A stretch of 64,000 bases of DNA from Knoellia flava TL1 (lineage in GTDB: Bacteria; Actinomycetota; Actinomycetes; Actinomycetales; Dermatophilaceae), in the NCBI RefSeq assembly GCF_000768675.1, contig NZ_AVPI01000001.1, forward strand, positions 1 through 64,000, read 5' to 3'. The first letter of the stretch is position 1; each line of letters starts with the position of its first letter. Shown here in pieces: positions 36,821-47,300 of the stretch. The notes under the pieces were generated by a model. The model did not search any database, had not been told where the DNA came from, and was given only the letters and a program-made list of their open reading frames with translations. A program made the position numbers and the translations under genes.

Positions 36821-37250
36821 CGACACCCGGGCCCAAGAACGGTGACGAGGCCAGACCCGTTGCATCACCCCGAGTGATGTCGCACCCGTCCTGACGGCCC
36901 GAAACGGTGGATATCGAGGGACGTCCGCCGATGATCCTGGTGAAGGCTGAAGACGACCGCCACCGCTCGCTGGTGTTCGCGGTTTTTCAGTCGTGCCCCC
37001 CCGGGCGCGGGCTCCCTTACGACACTTGTCCCGCCGACCGGCCGGGAGTCGAAGGTTTGTCCTGGCTTCTCCCGTCCGTTTGAACGGGCGATGCCGGTGG
37101 CTGTGGAGGTGCCGCAGCGACTCCTTGGCGTCCTTCGCCGCGGCGGCTGTTCCGTCCGGGTCTGGGTGGGTGGGTGGGTGACACGGGAGCGGGGTTGTGG
37201 CCGGTATGTGCCTGTGTCCGCACCATCCGCTCGTCCCGGAGGTACCCGCC
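36821..37250. other. 430-base gene-free stretch with a G-quadruplex motif
   Basis: No reading frame here looks real. GGGTGGGTGGGTGGG at 37164-37178 (plus strand) is a textbook G-quadruplex motif with single-base loops, about 70 bases before the NYN gene. The part before it looks like decayed sequence; the ribosome site CCGGAGG is at 37237-37243. Confidence 0.55.
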
Positions 37251-37760
37251 ATGACGACCCACCCGACCACCCCTACCCCCGCCCCGACCGCTCGATCCGA
37301 CGCGGCACTCCCGGCCGCGCGGGGGCGCACGTTGCATCTGGTCGACATCGAAAATCTTGTCCTGGGCCGGCCTACCCCCGCGAACGTGCAGCGCGCTTGG
37401 GCCGCGTATCAGCGCATCGTGGGCGTCTCTGCTGGCGACCAGGTCCGGATCGCCTGCGCTGACGCGGCCGCGGCCGCGGTCGCGTTCTCCATCTCGACCG
37501 GGCGGCAACTCCTGCTTGCTGGCCACGGCCCCAACGCCGCTGACCTGGCCCTGATCGAGTCAGTCGACATCGACTACACCGCACGCCGGTGGGGCCATGT
37601 CGTCATCGCTTCCGCCGACCACATCTTCGCCCCCCTTGCCGGCGCGTTGACCCGCGCGGGCTGCACCGTGTCGGCCGCGCACCTCACCCCGTGCGCGGCC
37701 GCCCTGCGGTTGGCCACCCACACGCAGCACCAGCTGCGGTATTGCCTCACCCTCCACTGA
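37251..37760 (+). CDS. NYN-domain (PIN-like) protein
   Basis: The 169-residue product has the spaced acidic residues of NYN nucleases: LHLVDIENLV (Asp near 32), GPNAADLALI (Asp near 98) and VVIASADHIFAPLAGALTRAG (Asp near 124), after a Pro/Thr-rich N-terminus. It may be an RNase. A GGAGG site supports the ATG. It opens a run of co-directional genes continuing to 49.3 kb. Confidence 0.7.
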   Translation: MTTHPTTPTPAPTARSDAALPAARGRTLHLVDIENLVLGRPTPANVQRAWAAYQRIVGVSAGDQVRIACADAAAAAVAFSISTGRQLLLAGHGPNAADLALIESVDIDYTARRWGHVVIASADHIFAPLAGALTRAGCTVSAAHLTPCAAALRLATHTQHQLRYCLTLH

Positions 37761-37879
37761 TCCATGTCCGGGACCGGCGGACAGCCCATCCGGCCGGTCT
37801 CGGTGACACACCGTGCTTCCCAGTTCAGGTACTCGCCATTGACCCACATCACCAGCGTCACCAGACCCAGGAGAACCTC

Positions 37880-38563
37880 ATGTCTCGCACCACCACGACT
37901 TCACACCCTGCCACCGACGCGGCCCTGCTCCTTCGCCAACCCGACCGGCCCCTGCCGTACCCACTGCTCCTGCGCATCGCCGACGTCCTGGCGGGACGCC
38001 GCGATGGCCGCAGCGGCCTAGCCGGTGACTTGGTCGCGTACTGCCTGGCCGACGACGCGACGACCTGGCTGAGGCACAACCAGCACCGCCTCACCGAACG
38101 CGTCCACTCCGAGACCGTTCGTCACGACGCACTGGCCCTGAGCCTCCACCAAGAAGCCGCTGCCCTCCCGGGACAGATCAAGGACACCAAACGGGAACTA
38201 CGAGCCGCCCACGCAGCCCTCGCCGAGCTGCCTCCCACCCCCAGCAATCCGACCGCGCGCCGCGCCACCGAAGCTCACACCGACGCGACCGTCGTTACGG
38301 CCCGCCGCGCCCGCGAACACCACGACACGGTCTTGGCCCCTGCCCGCGCCCGAGTCGCCAATGCAGAACACGCACTGTCCGAGCTCCGAACCCGACGCCG
38401 CGACATCATCGCGACCCTGACGGCCCTAGCCCAGGTTCACGCCCAACGCACCGGCCGCCTCACCGAGTTCCACGCCCGACGCGCACACGCATACGAGCGC
38501 GCATACCTTCGCCGCCTCGCCGGCACCCACAACGACCCCACAACCACGGCCACAGTCGCCTGA
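37880..38563 (+). CDS. Coiled-coil hypothetical protein, 227 residues
   Basis: The family is not recognised. Two helical, charged and Ala-rich segments (residues ~85-110, HQEAAALPGQIKDTKRELRA, and ~150-200, ARVANAEHALSELRTRRRDI) suggest coiled coils. There is no signal peptide or membrane helix. The codon use is His/Thr/Ala rich like its neighbours downstream. An AGGAG site lies before the ATG. Confidence 0.6.
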   Translation: MSRTTTTSHPATDAALLLRQPDRPLPYPLLLRIADVLAGRRDGRSGLAGDLVAYCLADDATTWLRHNQHRLTERVHSETVRHDALALSLHQEAAALPGQIKDTKRELRAAHAALAELPPTPSNPTARRATEAHTDATVVTARRAREHHDTVLAPARARVANAEHALSELRTRRRDIIATLTALAQVHAQRTGRLTEFHARRAHAYERAYLRRLAGTHNDPTTTATVA

Positions 38564-38706
38564 CCCGCCCCGGCGAGGCGCAGCCTGCGTGCCCGACCAC
38601 CGCCCACCCCGAGGAGAACCCACCTGGTGACACGGTCAGCCCAACGCACCCGGTATACGCCGGCACCACCACCCCACACCGACCTGCACCACGACTGGAG
38701 CCCGCC

Positions 38707-39957
38707 ATGAACCGCAACACCACCCACTCCCCCACTACCGTCGCCACAACCCGCATCGCCTCGCTTCTGGCCGCAGTAGCCATGGCCATCTGGGGCGCGG
38801 GCTGCTCGGCCCCGGCCAACCCTGCCCGTGACTGCCTTACCCAGCCGCTGCCACCTGCTCCAGGCGCCCTAATCGTGCTCGTGGGTGTTCACGCGAACAC
38901 CCCCGCCCCGGCCTTGCCGGCCCCCGCCGCGCCGATACTGCAGGCAACCCTTGCCGCCGGGAACCCGGTCAAGGTTGTCGCGGTCGACGGCACCCCCAGC
39001 ACATTGCCGATCTCAGCGACAATGACCGTCGCACGAAGTACCTGCGACACCTTCGACACCGACCTCGCGGTCGCGACCAACGCCGTAATCGACACGATCA
39101 CGGCTGCGACCGCCGACAGTGACGGGGACAACCTGTTCGCCGCCATGGACATGGCTGGGCGCACCATCGCCGCCGGCGGCTGGTCCAACGCCACGATCCT
39201 GGTCATCGACTCAGGCCTGGCCGAGCGCCCCAATTCCCCGATCAACTTCGCCCAGCCCGGGATGACAAGCCTCAACGACGACCAGATCACCGCCGCCGCC
39301 GACTTCGCCACGACAAACCAGCCTCTGGACCTCAAGGGCGTCACTGTTGCCTTCCATGGCCTGGCCGCGACCGCCGCGCCACAACCCTCACTCTCGCCTG
39401 CCGAAGCCCAGGTCATCGCCAAACTGTGGGTCGAGATCGCCAAGAACGCTGGTGCCGACTCCGTCACGGCAGTCCCCACGCCGCGCACCGGCCCCGGGCC
39501 CCAAACCCGGTACATCACCACTGTCATCCCGCCCGCGGACGTGTCCACATTCGAACCGCCGACCCCCGGGAACCCGACGAGGGCCAAGTTCGGCGAGGAG
39601 GACATCCACTTCGCCTTCGACTCCGCCACCATCACCGACCCAGGCGCCGCCACTGCCAAGCTGGCGCAGTTGACGGCGTGGCTCGCTGACGACCCCACCC
39701 ACCGAGTCCAGCTGCGCGGACGCACCGATTCCTCGGGCACTCCCGGCCACAACGAGGATCTGGCCGGTCGTCGCGCGACGTCCGTCAAAGCGTTGATCCT
39801 GACCGCCGACCCGAGGATCAGCCCCAGCCAGATCAGCACGTTCGCTGACGGTGAATCCTTCAAAGGGGCCCTGCCCGACACCCGCCCCGACGGCTCGCTC
39901 GACCCAATCCCCGCAGCAATGAACCGCCACGTCCTAGCCATGGCCACCACCGATTGA
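38707..39957 (+). CDS. Lipoprotein with C-terminal OmpA-type domain
   Basis: The 416-residue product has a signal peptide with lipobox WGAGC (Cys33), a ~240-residue von Willebrand-like region (ALIVLVGVHANTP; ATILVIDSGLAERP), lacking the metal-binding DxSxS, and a C-terminal OmpA/MotB domain (HFAFDSATITDPGAA; VQLRGRTDSSGTPGHNEDLAGRR). It should sit on the outer face of the membrane and touch peptidoglycan. A hairpin follows the stop. Confidence 0.75.
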   Translation: MNRNTTHSPTTVATTRIASLLAAVAMAIWGAGCSAPANPARDCLTQPLPPAPGALIVLVGVHANTPAPALPAPAAPILQATLAAGNPVKVVAVDGTPSTLPISATMTVARSTCDTFDTDLAVATNAVIDTITAATADSDGDNLFAAMDMAGRTIAAGGWSNATILVIDSGLAERPNSPINFAQPGMTSLNDDQITAAADFATTNQPLDLKGVTVAFHGLAATAAPQPSLSPAEAQVIAKLWVEIAKNAGADSVTAVPTPRTGPGPQTRYITTVIPPADVSTFEPPTPGNPTRAKFGEEDIHFAFDSATITDPGAATAKLAQLTAWLADDPTHRVQLRGRTDSSGTPGHNEDLAGRRATSVKALILTADPRISPSQISTFADGESFKGALPDTRPDGSLDPIPAAMNRHVLAMATTD

Positions 39958-39960
39958 AAT

Positions 39961-39990
39961 GGCGGCGCCCTGACACCTTCGGGCGCCGCC
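39961..39990 (+). terminator. Hairpin after the OmpA-domain lipoprotein gene
   Basis: GGCGGCGCCC (39961-39970) pairs perfectly with 39981-39990 across a 10-base loop, 3 bases after the stop. Confidence 0.65.
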
Positions 39991-40114
39991 AGCTGGGGCC
40001 ACTCCCCCGAGGCCACTCGAACGGTTGACACAGCCGGGACGCTTCCGCCGGTTCTCACCGTGACACCAGACACACCACAACCCACCGCCCACACGTGGAA
40101 GGGACACCCCGCCA

Positions 40115-40561
40115 ATGGCCACCCGCACCGCCTGGACCCAGCTGTACATGGACGTGCTCCACCACCGCCTTGGACTGAACGCCGTCGCCGAACCGGGCCA
40201 CCTCCACGTCACCGACGGCAGCGACTGGCACTACCTCCTCGCCACAGACCCCGACACCACCCCCCACCACCTCCAGATCAGTTTCCCCGTCAGCTACGGC
40301 GGCTTCGACGTCCTGGACACCCAACCCCGTCTCATGGGCAGCATCGGAATCCGCCTCAACACCGCCACCGACCTGGTCAAAGTCGCCCCGACCAGCCCAA
40401 CCGGCTGTCTCTACATCATTCACGCCCATCTCGCCGCCCCCGGAACCCTGCCCAGCCCCGATCTCCTCGCCGCGCTCCTGCCCTCCTGGTTCGCCCTTCT
40501 GGTCGACGCCCACCAGCAACTCCTCACCGAGATCGAGGCCGCGACCCTCTACAGCGCCTGA
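40115..40561 (+). CDS. YbjN/T3SS-chaperone-like small protein
   Basis: The 148-residue product alternates beta strands (HLHVTDGSDWHYLLA; HHLQISFPVSYGGFDV; GSIGIRLNTATDLVKV) with a C-terminal helical pair (LLAALLPSWFALLVDAHQQLL). This pattern recalls YbjN or type III chaperone-like domains, but no signature decides it. It is 155 bases downstream of the lipoprotein and 88 upstream of the next gene. Confidence 0.5.
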   Translation: MATRTAWTQLYMDVLHHRLGLNAVAEPGHLHVTDGSDWHYLLATDPDTTPHHLQISFPVSYGGFDVLDTQPRLMGSIGIRLNTATDLVKVAPTSPTGCLYIIHAHLAAPGTLPSPDLLAALLPSWFALLVDAHQQLLTEIEAATLYSA

Positions 40562-40648
40562 TTGCCCATCGTTCGACACACACGGCATCGGTTCGCCGGT
40601 ACCCCGATTGTCCGAACCAGCACCCCCCAACACGAAAGCAGACCTGTC

Positions 40649-41566
40649 ATGGACCGCACCACCACCTCCTCCGACCCCGCGCGCGCGGCTGTTCTCCCGT
40701 CGTCGCCCTCGCCGGGCCGGTACGCACCACCGGCCACGCACGGCACCCCCGACCAGAGCCCCGCCCAGCACGCCCGGACCTCCGCGTTCTACTTCACCAC
40801 GACCGTCGTCTTGGGGACGGTCGACGCCATCCTCATCAAGACCGTCTGGAACGTCGTCCTCAAAGACAACGAAATCATCTCCTGGACCATGGCGATCCTG
40901 ACCGCGCTCGGCGCCTCCGCTCTGGCATGGACGGCGGGCCGATTCGCCGCTGTCGGGCTCACCGACCGACACCGCACCCACGTCGTCGGCGCCGCCTTGG
41001 CCGCCCTCACTTGGGCAGGCCTGGGAGCAGCCCTCTTCCTGCTCCGGTGGAACGCCGGCGCCCTCACCGGCACCACCATCCGGACAGAAGGGGCCAGCAC
41101 CGCCGCCGCGGACAGCGCGACGGCAATCCACCACCTCTTGGCTCTGTGCCTCATCGCGCTGTACGCGCTTCCCGGCGTCCTGGCCACCCTCCACGGCTGG
41201 GAAGCCGGGAACCCCGTCGCCGCCCGTCAACGCCAAGCCCACACCACCCTGACCCGACTGACCGGCGAACTGCGCCACGCGGAGGCGCGCCTCCACGAAC
41301 TCAGCGCCCTCACCACCCAACACCACAACAGCAAAGCCCGTGTCGACGACGAAGCCGGGCTCGCCCACGACCAAGCCGACGCCCTCGCCGCCGAGCTCAA
41401 GGCCTACACCCGCATCCGCATCGCCCACGCCCTCGCCGACCCCACCGGCGTCCCAGGGCCCCCCGCCACCACCGTCGGGAACAACCCGCACCACCTGAAC
41501 CGAAGCGACGCACCCGACGACACCAACGACCCCGCCCCCGAACAGCACCAATCTCACGCCGCCTGA
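40649..41566 (+). CDS. Membrane protein with C-terminal coiled coil
   Basis: The 305-residue product has about four helices (residues ~45-160, e.g. AILTALGASALAWTAGRFAA, AALAALTWAGLGAALFLL, LLALCLIALYALPGVLATL) and a long heptad-like cytoplasmic tail (LTRLTGELRHAEARLHELSA; LAHDQADALAAELKAYT) ending in a Pro/Asp/His-rich tip. The family is not recognised. The ATG at 40649 is preferred over an upstream in-frame start 29 codons earlier. Confidence 0.6.
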   Translation: MDRTTTSSDPARAAVLPSSPSPGRYAPPATHGTPDQSPAQHARTSAFYFTTTVVLGTVDAILIKTVWNVVLKDNEIISWTMAILTALGASALAWTAGRFAAVGLTDRHRTHVVGAALAALTWAGLGAALFLLRWNAGALTGTTIRTEGASTAAADSATAIHHLLALCLIALYALPGVLATLHGWEAGNPVAARQRQAHTTLTRLTGELRHAEARLHELSALTTQHHNSKARVDDEAGLAHDQADALAAELKAYTRIRIAHALADPTGVPGPPATTVGNNPHHLNRSDAPDDTNDPAPEQHQSHAA

Positions 41567-41655
41567 CCCCACTGCCCAGCGCCACTCACGACACAGAACA
41601 AGCGTGCGCACCGGTACCCACCGTCACGTGCGCCCACCCTGGAAGGAAAGACCCC

Positions 41656-42228
41656 ATGCGAAACCTGATCATCACCCTCACCACCCGCCTGCGCGCCCGC
41701 CGCGACCAACGCCGCTCGACCGACCACGAACCCGTTCTGCTCCACGGCACCGACACCACGGATCACCACGACCCGGCAGGCACCCCCAGCGCCGGATACC
41801 CCCACCACTACGTCCCCACCGGTCATCTCGGCACCACCGGCGAACCCCACCGCGACGAAGAACTCGCTTGGATCGACGCCGAAATCGCACACGCCCTCGA
41901 AAGCGGCATCCTCGACGAGGGCAACCACCACTACCTCGACGCTCTCATCGATCACCGGACCACCCAATGGCACGCCGCGATCGAAACAGTCGCCCACCGC
42001 CGTCGCCACGCCGCCGACGGTCTCATCGCCACCGCCACCTACTACCTTGCACTCGCCCGCCATGACCTGGCCACCACCCGCCTCGCCCACGCCACAGCGG
42101 CAGCCGCACACGCCCACCTCACCACCCAACTCGCCGGCACCCACCCCGCACCCATCAATCACGAACCCACCCCCATCCCTTCACCCCTCACCGCCACCCT
42201 GCACGCCGACCCACCCTGCGCGAAGTAG
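41656..42228 (+). CDS. Hypothetical helical protein, 190 residues
   Basis: The product begins MRNLIITLTTRLRARRDQRR, which could be a weak amphipathic membrane anchor, then has a His/Pro-rich stretch and helices (DEELAWIDAEIAHALESGI; YYLALARHDLATTRLAHA). It is His-rich overall. The family is unknown. The GGAAGGAAAG site strongly supports the ATG. Confidence 0.55.
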   Translation: MRNLIITLTTRLRARRDQRRSTDHEPVLLHGTDTTDHHDPAGTPSAGYPHHYVPTGHLGTTGEPHRDEELAWIDAEIAHALESGILDEGNHHYLDALIDHRTTQWHAAIETVAHRRRHAADGLIATATYYLALARHDLATTRLAHATAAAAHAHLTTQLAGTHPAPINHEPTPIPSPLTATLHADPPCAK

Positions 42229-42307
42229 GCGCCGGCCCGCCGGCTCGGGACCTAGGGAAAACCACAAAACCCTGCGACACCCACCGCCCACCCGAAAAGA
42301 TCACCCC

Positions 42308-43540
42308 ATGACAACCCCCTGCGGCCTGGCCACCGTGTCGGCTTGTCGCGGCACAGCTGACGCAATGCTGCACACCCACCAACTGCCCCCTGAAGAGGAG
42401 CGGCACAGTTTCGGCTCACGCACGGTCCACCCCGCAGCACAGCGGCGCGGATTCGACCAACTCGACGCTGGGACCAGCAACTGGTGTCCGATCTGCCAAT
42501 CCACCCTCATGCGCTGCTACCGGGCGGGTTGCTCGAACGCCGCCGCTGAAGCCATGAGTTACGCCTACCTCGCCGCCGTCTATGCCCTCAACATCACGCG
42601 AGGCAAGTACGGCCGGGCATGGAGCAGCGAAGAGGAAGACTGGGCGACCCACGTGGCCCACCGCAGAGCGAAGTCACGAGTGACAGGCAACTCCGGAGAC
42701 CCCGACAGGTGGCCAACCCCGCCCAGCAGTTTGGTCAACTGGTTCGCCGGCTGGGTCCAACGGGACATCAAGACCGAGCTGGAGAGAAAGTTCGGCATCA
42801 ACAGTGACGACGACCTTGACGACCCCAGCACGGGCGGCGATCACGACCCCGACCCCGTTACAAACCCCATCAGTGGCGAGGGCACCCCAAGCGGGGGACC
42901 GAATCCCTCGACCCTCCGTCCCAATAGATCGTACCCATCCAACAGATCCGCCTCAGGTTCACCGACCTACCTCGAAGATCAGAGCGGAGGCATCGACGTG
43001 CTCGGCCCTCCCACAGGTCGCCGTGGCCAACCAAGTTTGATGCCCGGCACTACTTCGCCCTTCCGGGGGCCGGAGCAGGCCGCCTTGATCAAGGAATACA
43101 ACGAACTCCTCAGCGGAGAACTCACCGGACTGGTAGACGTCCTGCTGCGCGAACTCACCGGACTCGAACCACGAGGAGACAGCCCCACACCCCGAGAGCT
43201 CATGCTCACCTACATCGCCAACATCGTGGAGCAATGTCGGCGCGTCGACGGCAGCCCCTGGAAATCCGAACGCAGCATCGTCACCGATCGCCTCAAGGTG
43301 CTGAACCCCGAAAGTAAGGCCACGCAACGGGACATCAACCGCTTGCAAAGCCAAGTCCGTCGCACCCGCACCGAGGTCCTGACCCCCGCCTGCTCAGCGC
43401 TCATCGAAGATCGAAACAACACCCTCACCGATCGCCAACGATCCGCGCTCCAACACCTGCTCCACCACATCAACGGCGACCGCATCACCATCGCTACCAC
43501 CCATGACGAAAAGAATGACACCGAAGTAGGCCCCCGATGA
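42308..43540 (+). CDS. Cys-cluster protein, first gene of a three-gene overlapping operon
   Basis: The 410-residue product is not recognised. Residues ~60-80 carry CPICQSTLMRCYRAGC, a probable zinc site, and the region after it (EAMSYAYLAAVYALNITRGK; RDIKTELERKFG) is helical. The middle is a Ser/Pro/Gly-rich disordered linker (~165-260), and a helical C-terminal domain follows (ELMLTYIANIVEQCRR). The last four bases (ATGA) overlap the start of the next gene, so the products may act together. Confidence 0.65.
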   Translation: MTTPCGLATVSACRGTADAMLHTHQLPPEEERHSFGSRTVHPAAQRRGFDQLDAGTSNWCPICQSTLMRCYRAGCSNAAAEAMSYAYLAAVYALNITRGKYGRAWSSEEEDWATHVAHRRAKSRVTGNSGDPDRWPTPPSSLVNWFAGWVQRDIKTELERKFGINSDDDLDDPSTGGDHDPDPVTNPISGEGTPSGGPNPSTLRPNRSYPSNRSASGSPTYLEDQSGGIDVLGPPTGRRGQPSLMPGTTSPFRGPEQAALIKEYNELLSGELTGLVDVLLRELTGLEPRGDSPTPRELMLTYIANIVEQCRRVDGSPWKSERSIVTDRLKVLNPESKATQRDINRLQSQVRRTRTEVLTPACSALIEDRNNTLTDRQRSALQHLLHHINGDRITIATTHDEKNDTEVGPR

Positions 43541-44379
43541 ACCCGCTAGAGCCACTCCCCAGAGACGTCACCGCCTACGAAACGCTCCTCTACAGCTACA
43601 TCACCAGCCACGACACCACGCTTCCCCACCCACTCACCTACCTCGACGAGGAACCCGCCTACTGGGCCGCCAGCAACGGACCCCGAACGCCTGAAGAAGC
43701 CACCCACATCCTCAATACCCCCCACCTGCTCACGTTGCTCACCGAACTCTGGTACGAAACGCCACCAAGCCTCGAAGCCATCGCCGTTTGCAGGGCCACC
43801 CCTCAAGGGAGCACGCTCCTCACCGCTACCGGGCATTCCCGAGCCCTAGACGCCCAACAAGAAGTCGGGGACACCCTGGTCGCAGACTCCATCCCTGGCC
43901 CTGACGATTTCCTAACTCTCCTACTTTCCAAGCGGTCAACCCACCACATCGCGGTGCCGCTCTCACATGCGGCGGCGAGTGACGACCTACCCCTCCTCGA
44001 ACAGATCCGCGAGGGCGATATTGACCTCACGGCGCAGGTTCGCGGGCGCGCCGGCGACTTCACAGTCACCGTGACGGCTGACGGTCGGGGTGGCCGCTTC
44101 GGCATCCTCCAGGTTGGGAATCATTCCCGTGCGACCTTCGTCCTGCCGCTTGGCGACGGCGCCCGAGTCACACTCGCGCTGACTTCAATCAAGGGTGGCA
44201 TCCGTCTCGCAGTACTCCCTGACCTCGCTTCGGTGCTCGCGGAGAAGGCTTTTGGGGAGATTATCGCCCACAGCGTTCGCGCCTCCGACGGCACCACACA
44301 GGAGGTGTGGCGAGATCTAGCAATGGCGGCGGGCGCAGGCAGCATTCTTTACACAGCAGTCGCAGACGGCCTCCGATGA
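43537..44379 (+). CDS. Hypothetical protein, second gene of the three-gene operon
   Basis: The 280-residue product overlaps both neighbours by ATGA junctions. It has a helical N-terminal part (LEPLPRDVTAYETLLYSYI; HLLTLLTELWYETPP) and a beta-rich C-terminal part (FTVTVTADGRGGRFGILQVG; RVTLALTSIKGGIRLAVLP), without signal peptide or membrane helix. The family is not recognised. Its position suggests a partner or regulator of the giant protein that follows. Confidence 0.65.
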   Translation: MNPLEPLPRDVTAYETLLYSYITSHDTTLPHPLTYLDEEPAYWAASNGPRTPEEATHILNTPHLLTLLTELWYETPPSLEAIAVCRATPQGSTLLTATGHSRALDAQQEVGDTLVADSIPGPDDFLTLLLSKRSTHHIAVPLSHAAASDDLPLLEQIREGDIDLTAQVRGRAGDFTVTVTADGRGGRFGILQVGNHSRATFVLPLGDGARVTLALTSIKGGIRLAVLPDLASVLAEKAFGEIIAHSVRASDGTTQEVWRDLAMAAGAGSILYTAVADGLR

Positions 44380-47300
44380 CCTCTGAGCGACGATCGACTA
44401 ACAGAGAGTCCGAAGGGGTGGAGCACCTGCCAACCTCCCCGTTAGAGAGAAGACTCCTCGGGTCCGAAGTGGCGTGGCTGGGGTATGCGCGTGCAGGTCT
44501 CGCTGGAACCGGCAACTTCCTCACCGACGAAGTGAAGACGGCGCTCGCGCGCGACACCCACCGCAACCGGATCGGGCAGGACAGCATGCGCTGGCCATTG
44601 GTCGCGCGAGCAGTCGCGGGCGGGCTCGACCAAGTGATCGTGGATCTTCGTAGGGGGAGTGACGTAATCGGGTCAAGACATCTTCCCGATCTACTCGATC
44701 TGTTTGCGGCTCACGGTCTCGTCTCCGCGCAGAACGCCGAGCGAAATGAACCCAAGCAGGGGGCCCGCCATGGCGTTCAATTACCGCAGGCTGTGGAAGC
44801 CGGGGCTCGGTGGGCAGCAGACATGTCTCAACACCCGGCTGGCGCCTTCGGGGCCCTCCTACTCAGGGTCCTTGCCACCGAGGACAGTGCCGCTGGCCGT
44901 GGCCAACTCAGCGTGTCCATGCCCGTGCTCCTCTACCGCGAAGGCGGTCACGATGAGGCAGAGAACAGAGGTCTCGTTGGGACGCTATCCGTGTCCCTGT
45001 GGCCGGGCGGTCCACCGGGGCTCCATCCCGACCCTCGCGTCATGACTTTCTCGACGGTCGAAGCCGATGCACGGCAGGGCTTCGACCGAGCGTTCGCTGC
45101 TTCCGAGCACCCTGTTGCTGGCACGTGCCTAACCTGGTCGGTGCGAGACGAGGGCGGGGCTCCCCTGCGCGCAATCCGGGGGGATTCGCTCGCAGCTGCA
45201 GTTGGTCTCCTGCTCCGGGAGCTCACGACGCGGCAGGCGACGTTGGCCCACGTCGCTTGGCGGGTTCGTCCTCAGCGTCTGGACCGCTCGTGGTGCATCA
45301 CTGCAGGTCTCGACGAAGACCGACTCACCACAGTCAAGCACTACGACAGCAAAATCAAGGCGGTGGCGCAGCTCACTAGGCCCCTGAAGGTCATTACGGC
45401 GGCGCCCGAGACCGGTCAGATGGGCGTTGCCCACGGCGTCGAGGTCCGCGTGCTCGACACGCTGGGTGCCGCTGTTTCTGCGACTCGAACCCTCAACCGG
45501 GGTTTCGTCGCAGCGCTTCTGGCGGTGGTGGTGGCCCTTGGCACTGTGGCCGGTGCGGGGGCGTGGGTCCGAGCCACGCAGCTCGCCGCGGCAAAACGTG
45601 ACACCGCCACCACGCTTATGCAATACGCACGCTCCACCCTGAACACCGACCCGCGTATCGCAGCTTTGTCAGCTCTGGCTGCGGATGACTTCGACCCGTC
45701 CCTCCGCACTCAGGAGGTGATGGCGGAGGTTCTCGAAGCGAATCAGAGCATTGCAGGTGTCATCGACCTTGGCGATCCTGTAGTCCGGGACCTTCAGGTC
45801 ATCGGTGACACCCTCCTCGTGCTCGACGTTCGTGGCCGGGTGACTGCTTGGGACCTCAGGACTCGGACCAGCTTGGGCACCCTCGTCAAGTCTGGTGCTG
45901 GGGCCATCGGTCCTTACGGCTACTCCGGGGCGGTCATCCTCGTGGAGAGGACCCTGCATCGCTATCTGACGGCGACCGGTTACCGACCCGTCGAGGTTGA
46001 GACCATTGAGACCGGTCTGACAAATAGCATTCTTATGGGTGGGATCTTCCAGTCGGGGGAAGGGGTTCTTGTCCTAAATGCCGCATTCGAGGGCGTCTAC
46101 CACGACGGCTCTTTGGACGCCCCCATCAAATTCGACTTCGGAGACGACCCACGCCTCGAGCGAGACCCGGCTCGTAGGGGAATCTCGGTGCGAGCCGCGA
46201 CCCCCGGCTTCGGCAACAATGATGTTTTCCTCGCGACAACAGCAAGGCAAATCCTTTCATTGGATGTGGTGCACGACTATGTCGGCGCCGGTGCACCGAA
46301 AGTTACTCTCGAAGTGATTATGACCGGCTCCCTAGTTCCCGCCGCGCCCACCGCATTAGCCACGGGGGCCGGCGAGACCCTGCTCATCGGCACAGATCGC
46401 GGAGTGCAATGGGTCGACGTAAAGGAAGGGAAACAGAAGGAATTTCCCTACGCTGGCTGGTCTCAGAGGGTTTTGGATATCGCCAACTCTGACAGTTCCA
46501 ATCATGCAATCGCCTCCGTCGACGGCCTCTCTTACGTCACGGAGCCGACCGACGACCAACCGCGACCGGCCCCAACCCGCATGGCCTTCCCGGATTCTCC
46601 AATCACCGCCATCGCCACCCATGAATCGCCCGGAGGACCTCAGGTCTTTGTTGCTCAGGAAAACGGGACGATGACCATCGTCGACCCCACGGATTCGCGG
46701 TTCGGCCCACGCCCCATACCAGGGTTAGTCTTTGCCTCATTCACTCCTTCCGGGCACGTGCTGGGCGCTCCCCCATACAGCGCGAACGCTTCGAGCTCCC
46801 TGACCGCTCGCAATCCCCTCCCTCCTTCGCCTGAAAGCGGCGTGGTGGACCCCTACGCAATCACCTACTCTCTTCCCCAGCGGGGAGGCCATTACCCCTA
46901 CGTGAATTACGGGGAAGCGACCCAGGATTGGGTTGTCGGATCAGGTCGTCGCGCAGATGGTCATGGCGCCTTCTGGGTGTGGCCCATCAGCGGATTCGGG
47001 GCACCTCGTGAGGTTAGTTTCGGATACGGTGAGTCGACCGCGGACGACGTGCCCGACATCGTCCAGAATGTCTATTTCGTCGCGGCTGGCAAGGAGATTG
47101 TCGCCCTGAATTCTGCGTTTGGTCGGCTGGGCTTCTGGGACGTGACGACCCTCGAGGAACTCGGCACAGTAGCCGTACCCCGCTACAACACCTTCAGCGA
47201 ATCCGGCTCGGTAATTATGGTGACGTCTGCCGACGGCAAGACCGTTGCGGTCAAGACCGCACCAAAGACGATAATGGTGGTGGACGTTGCGACACACAAG

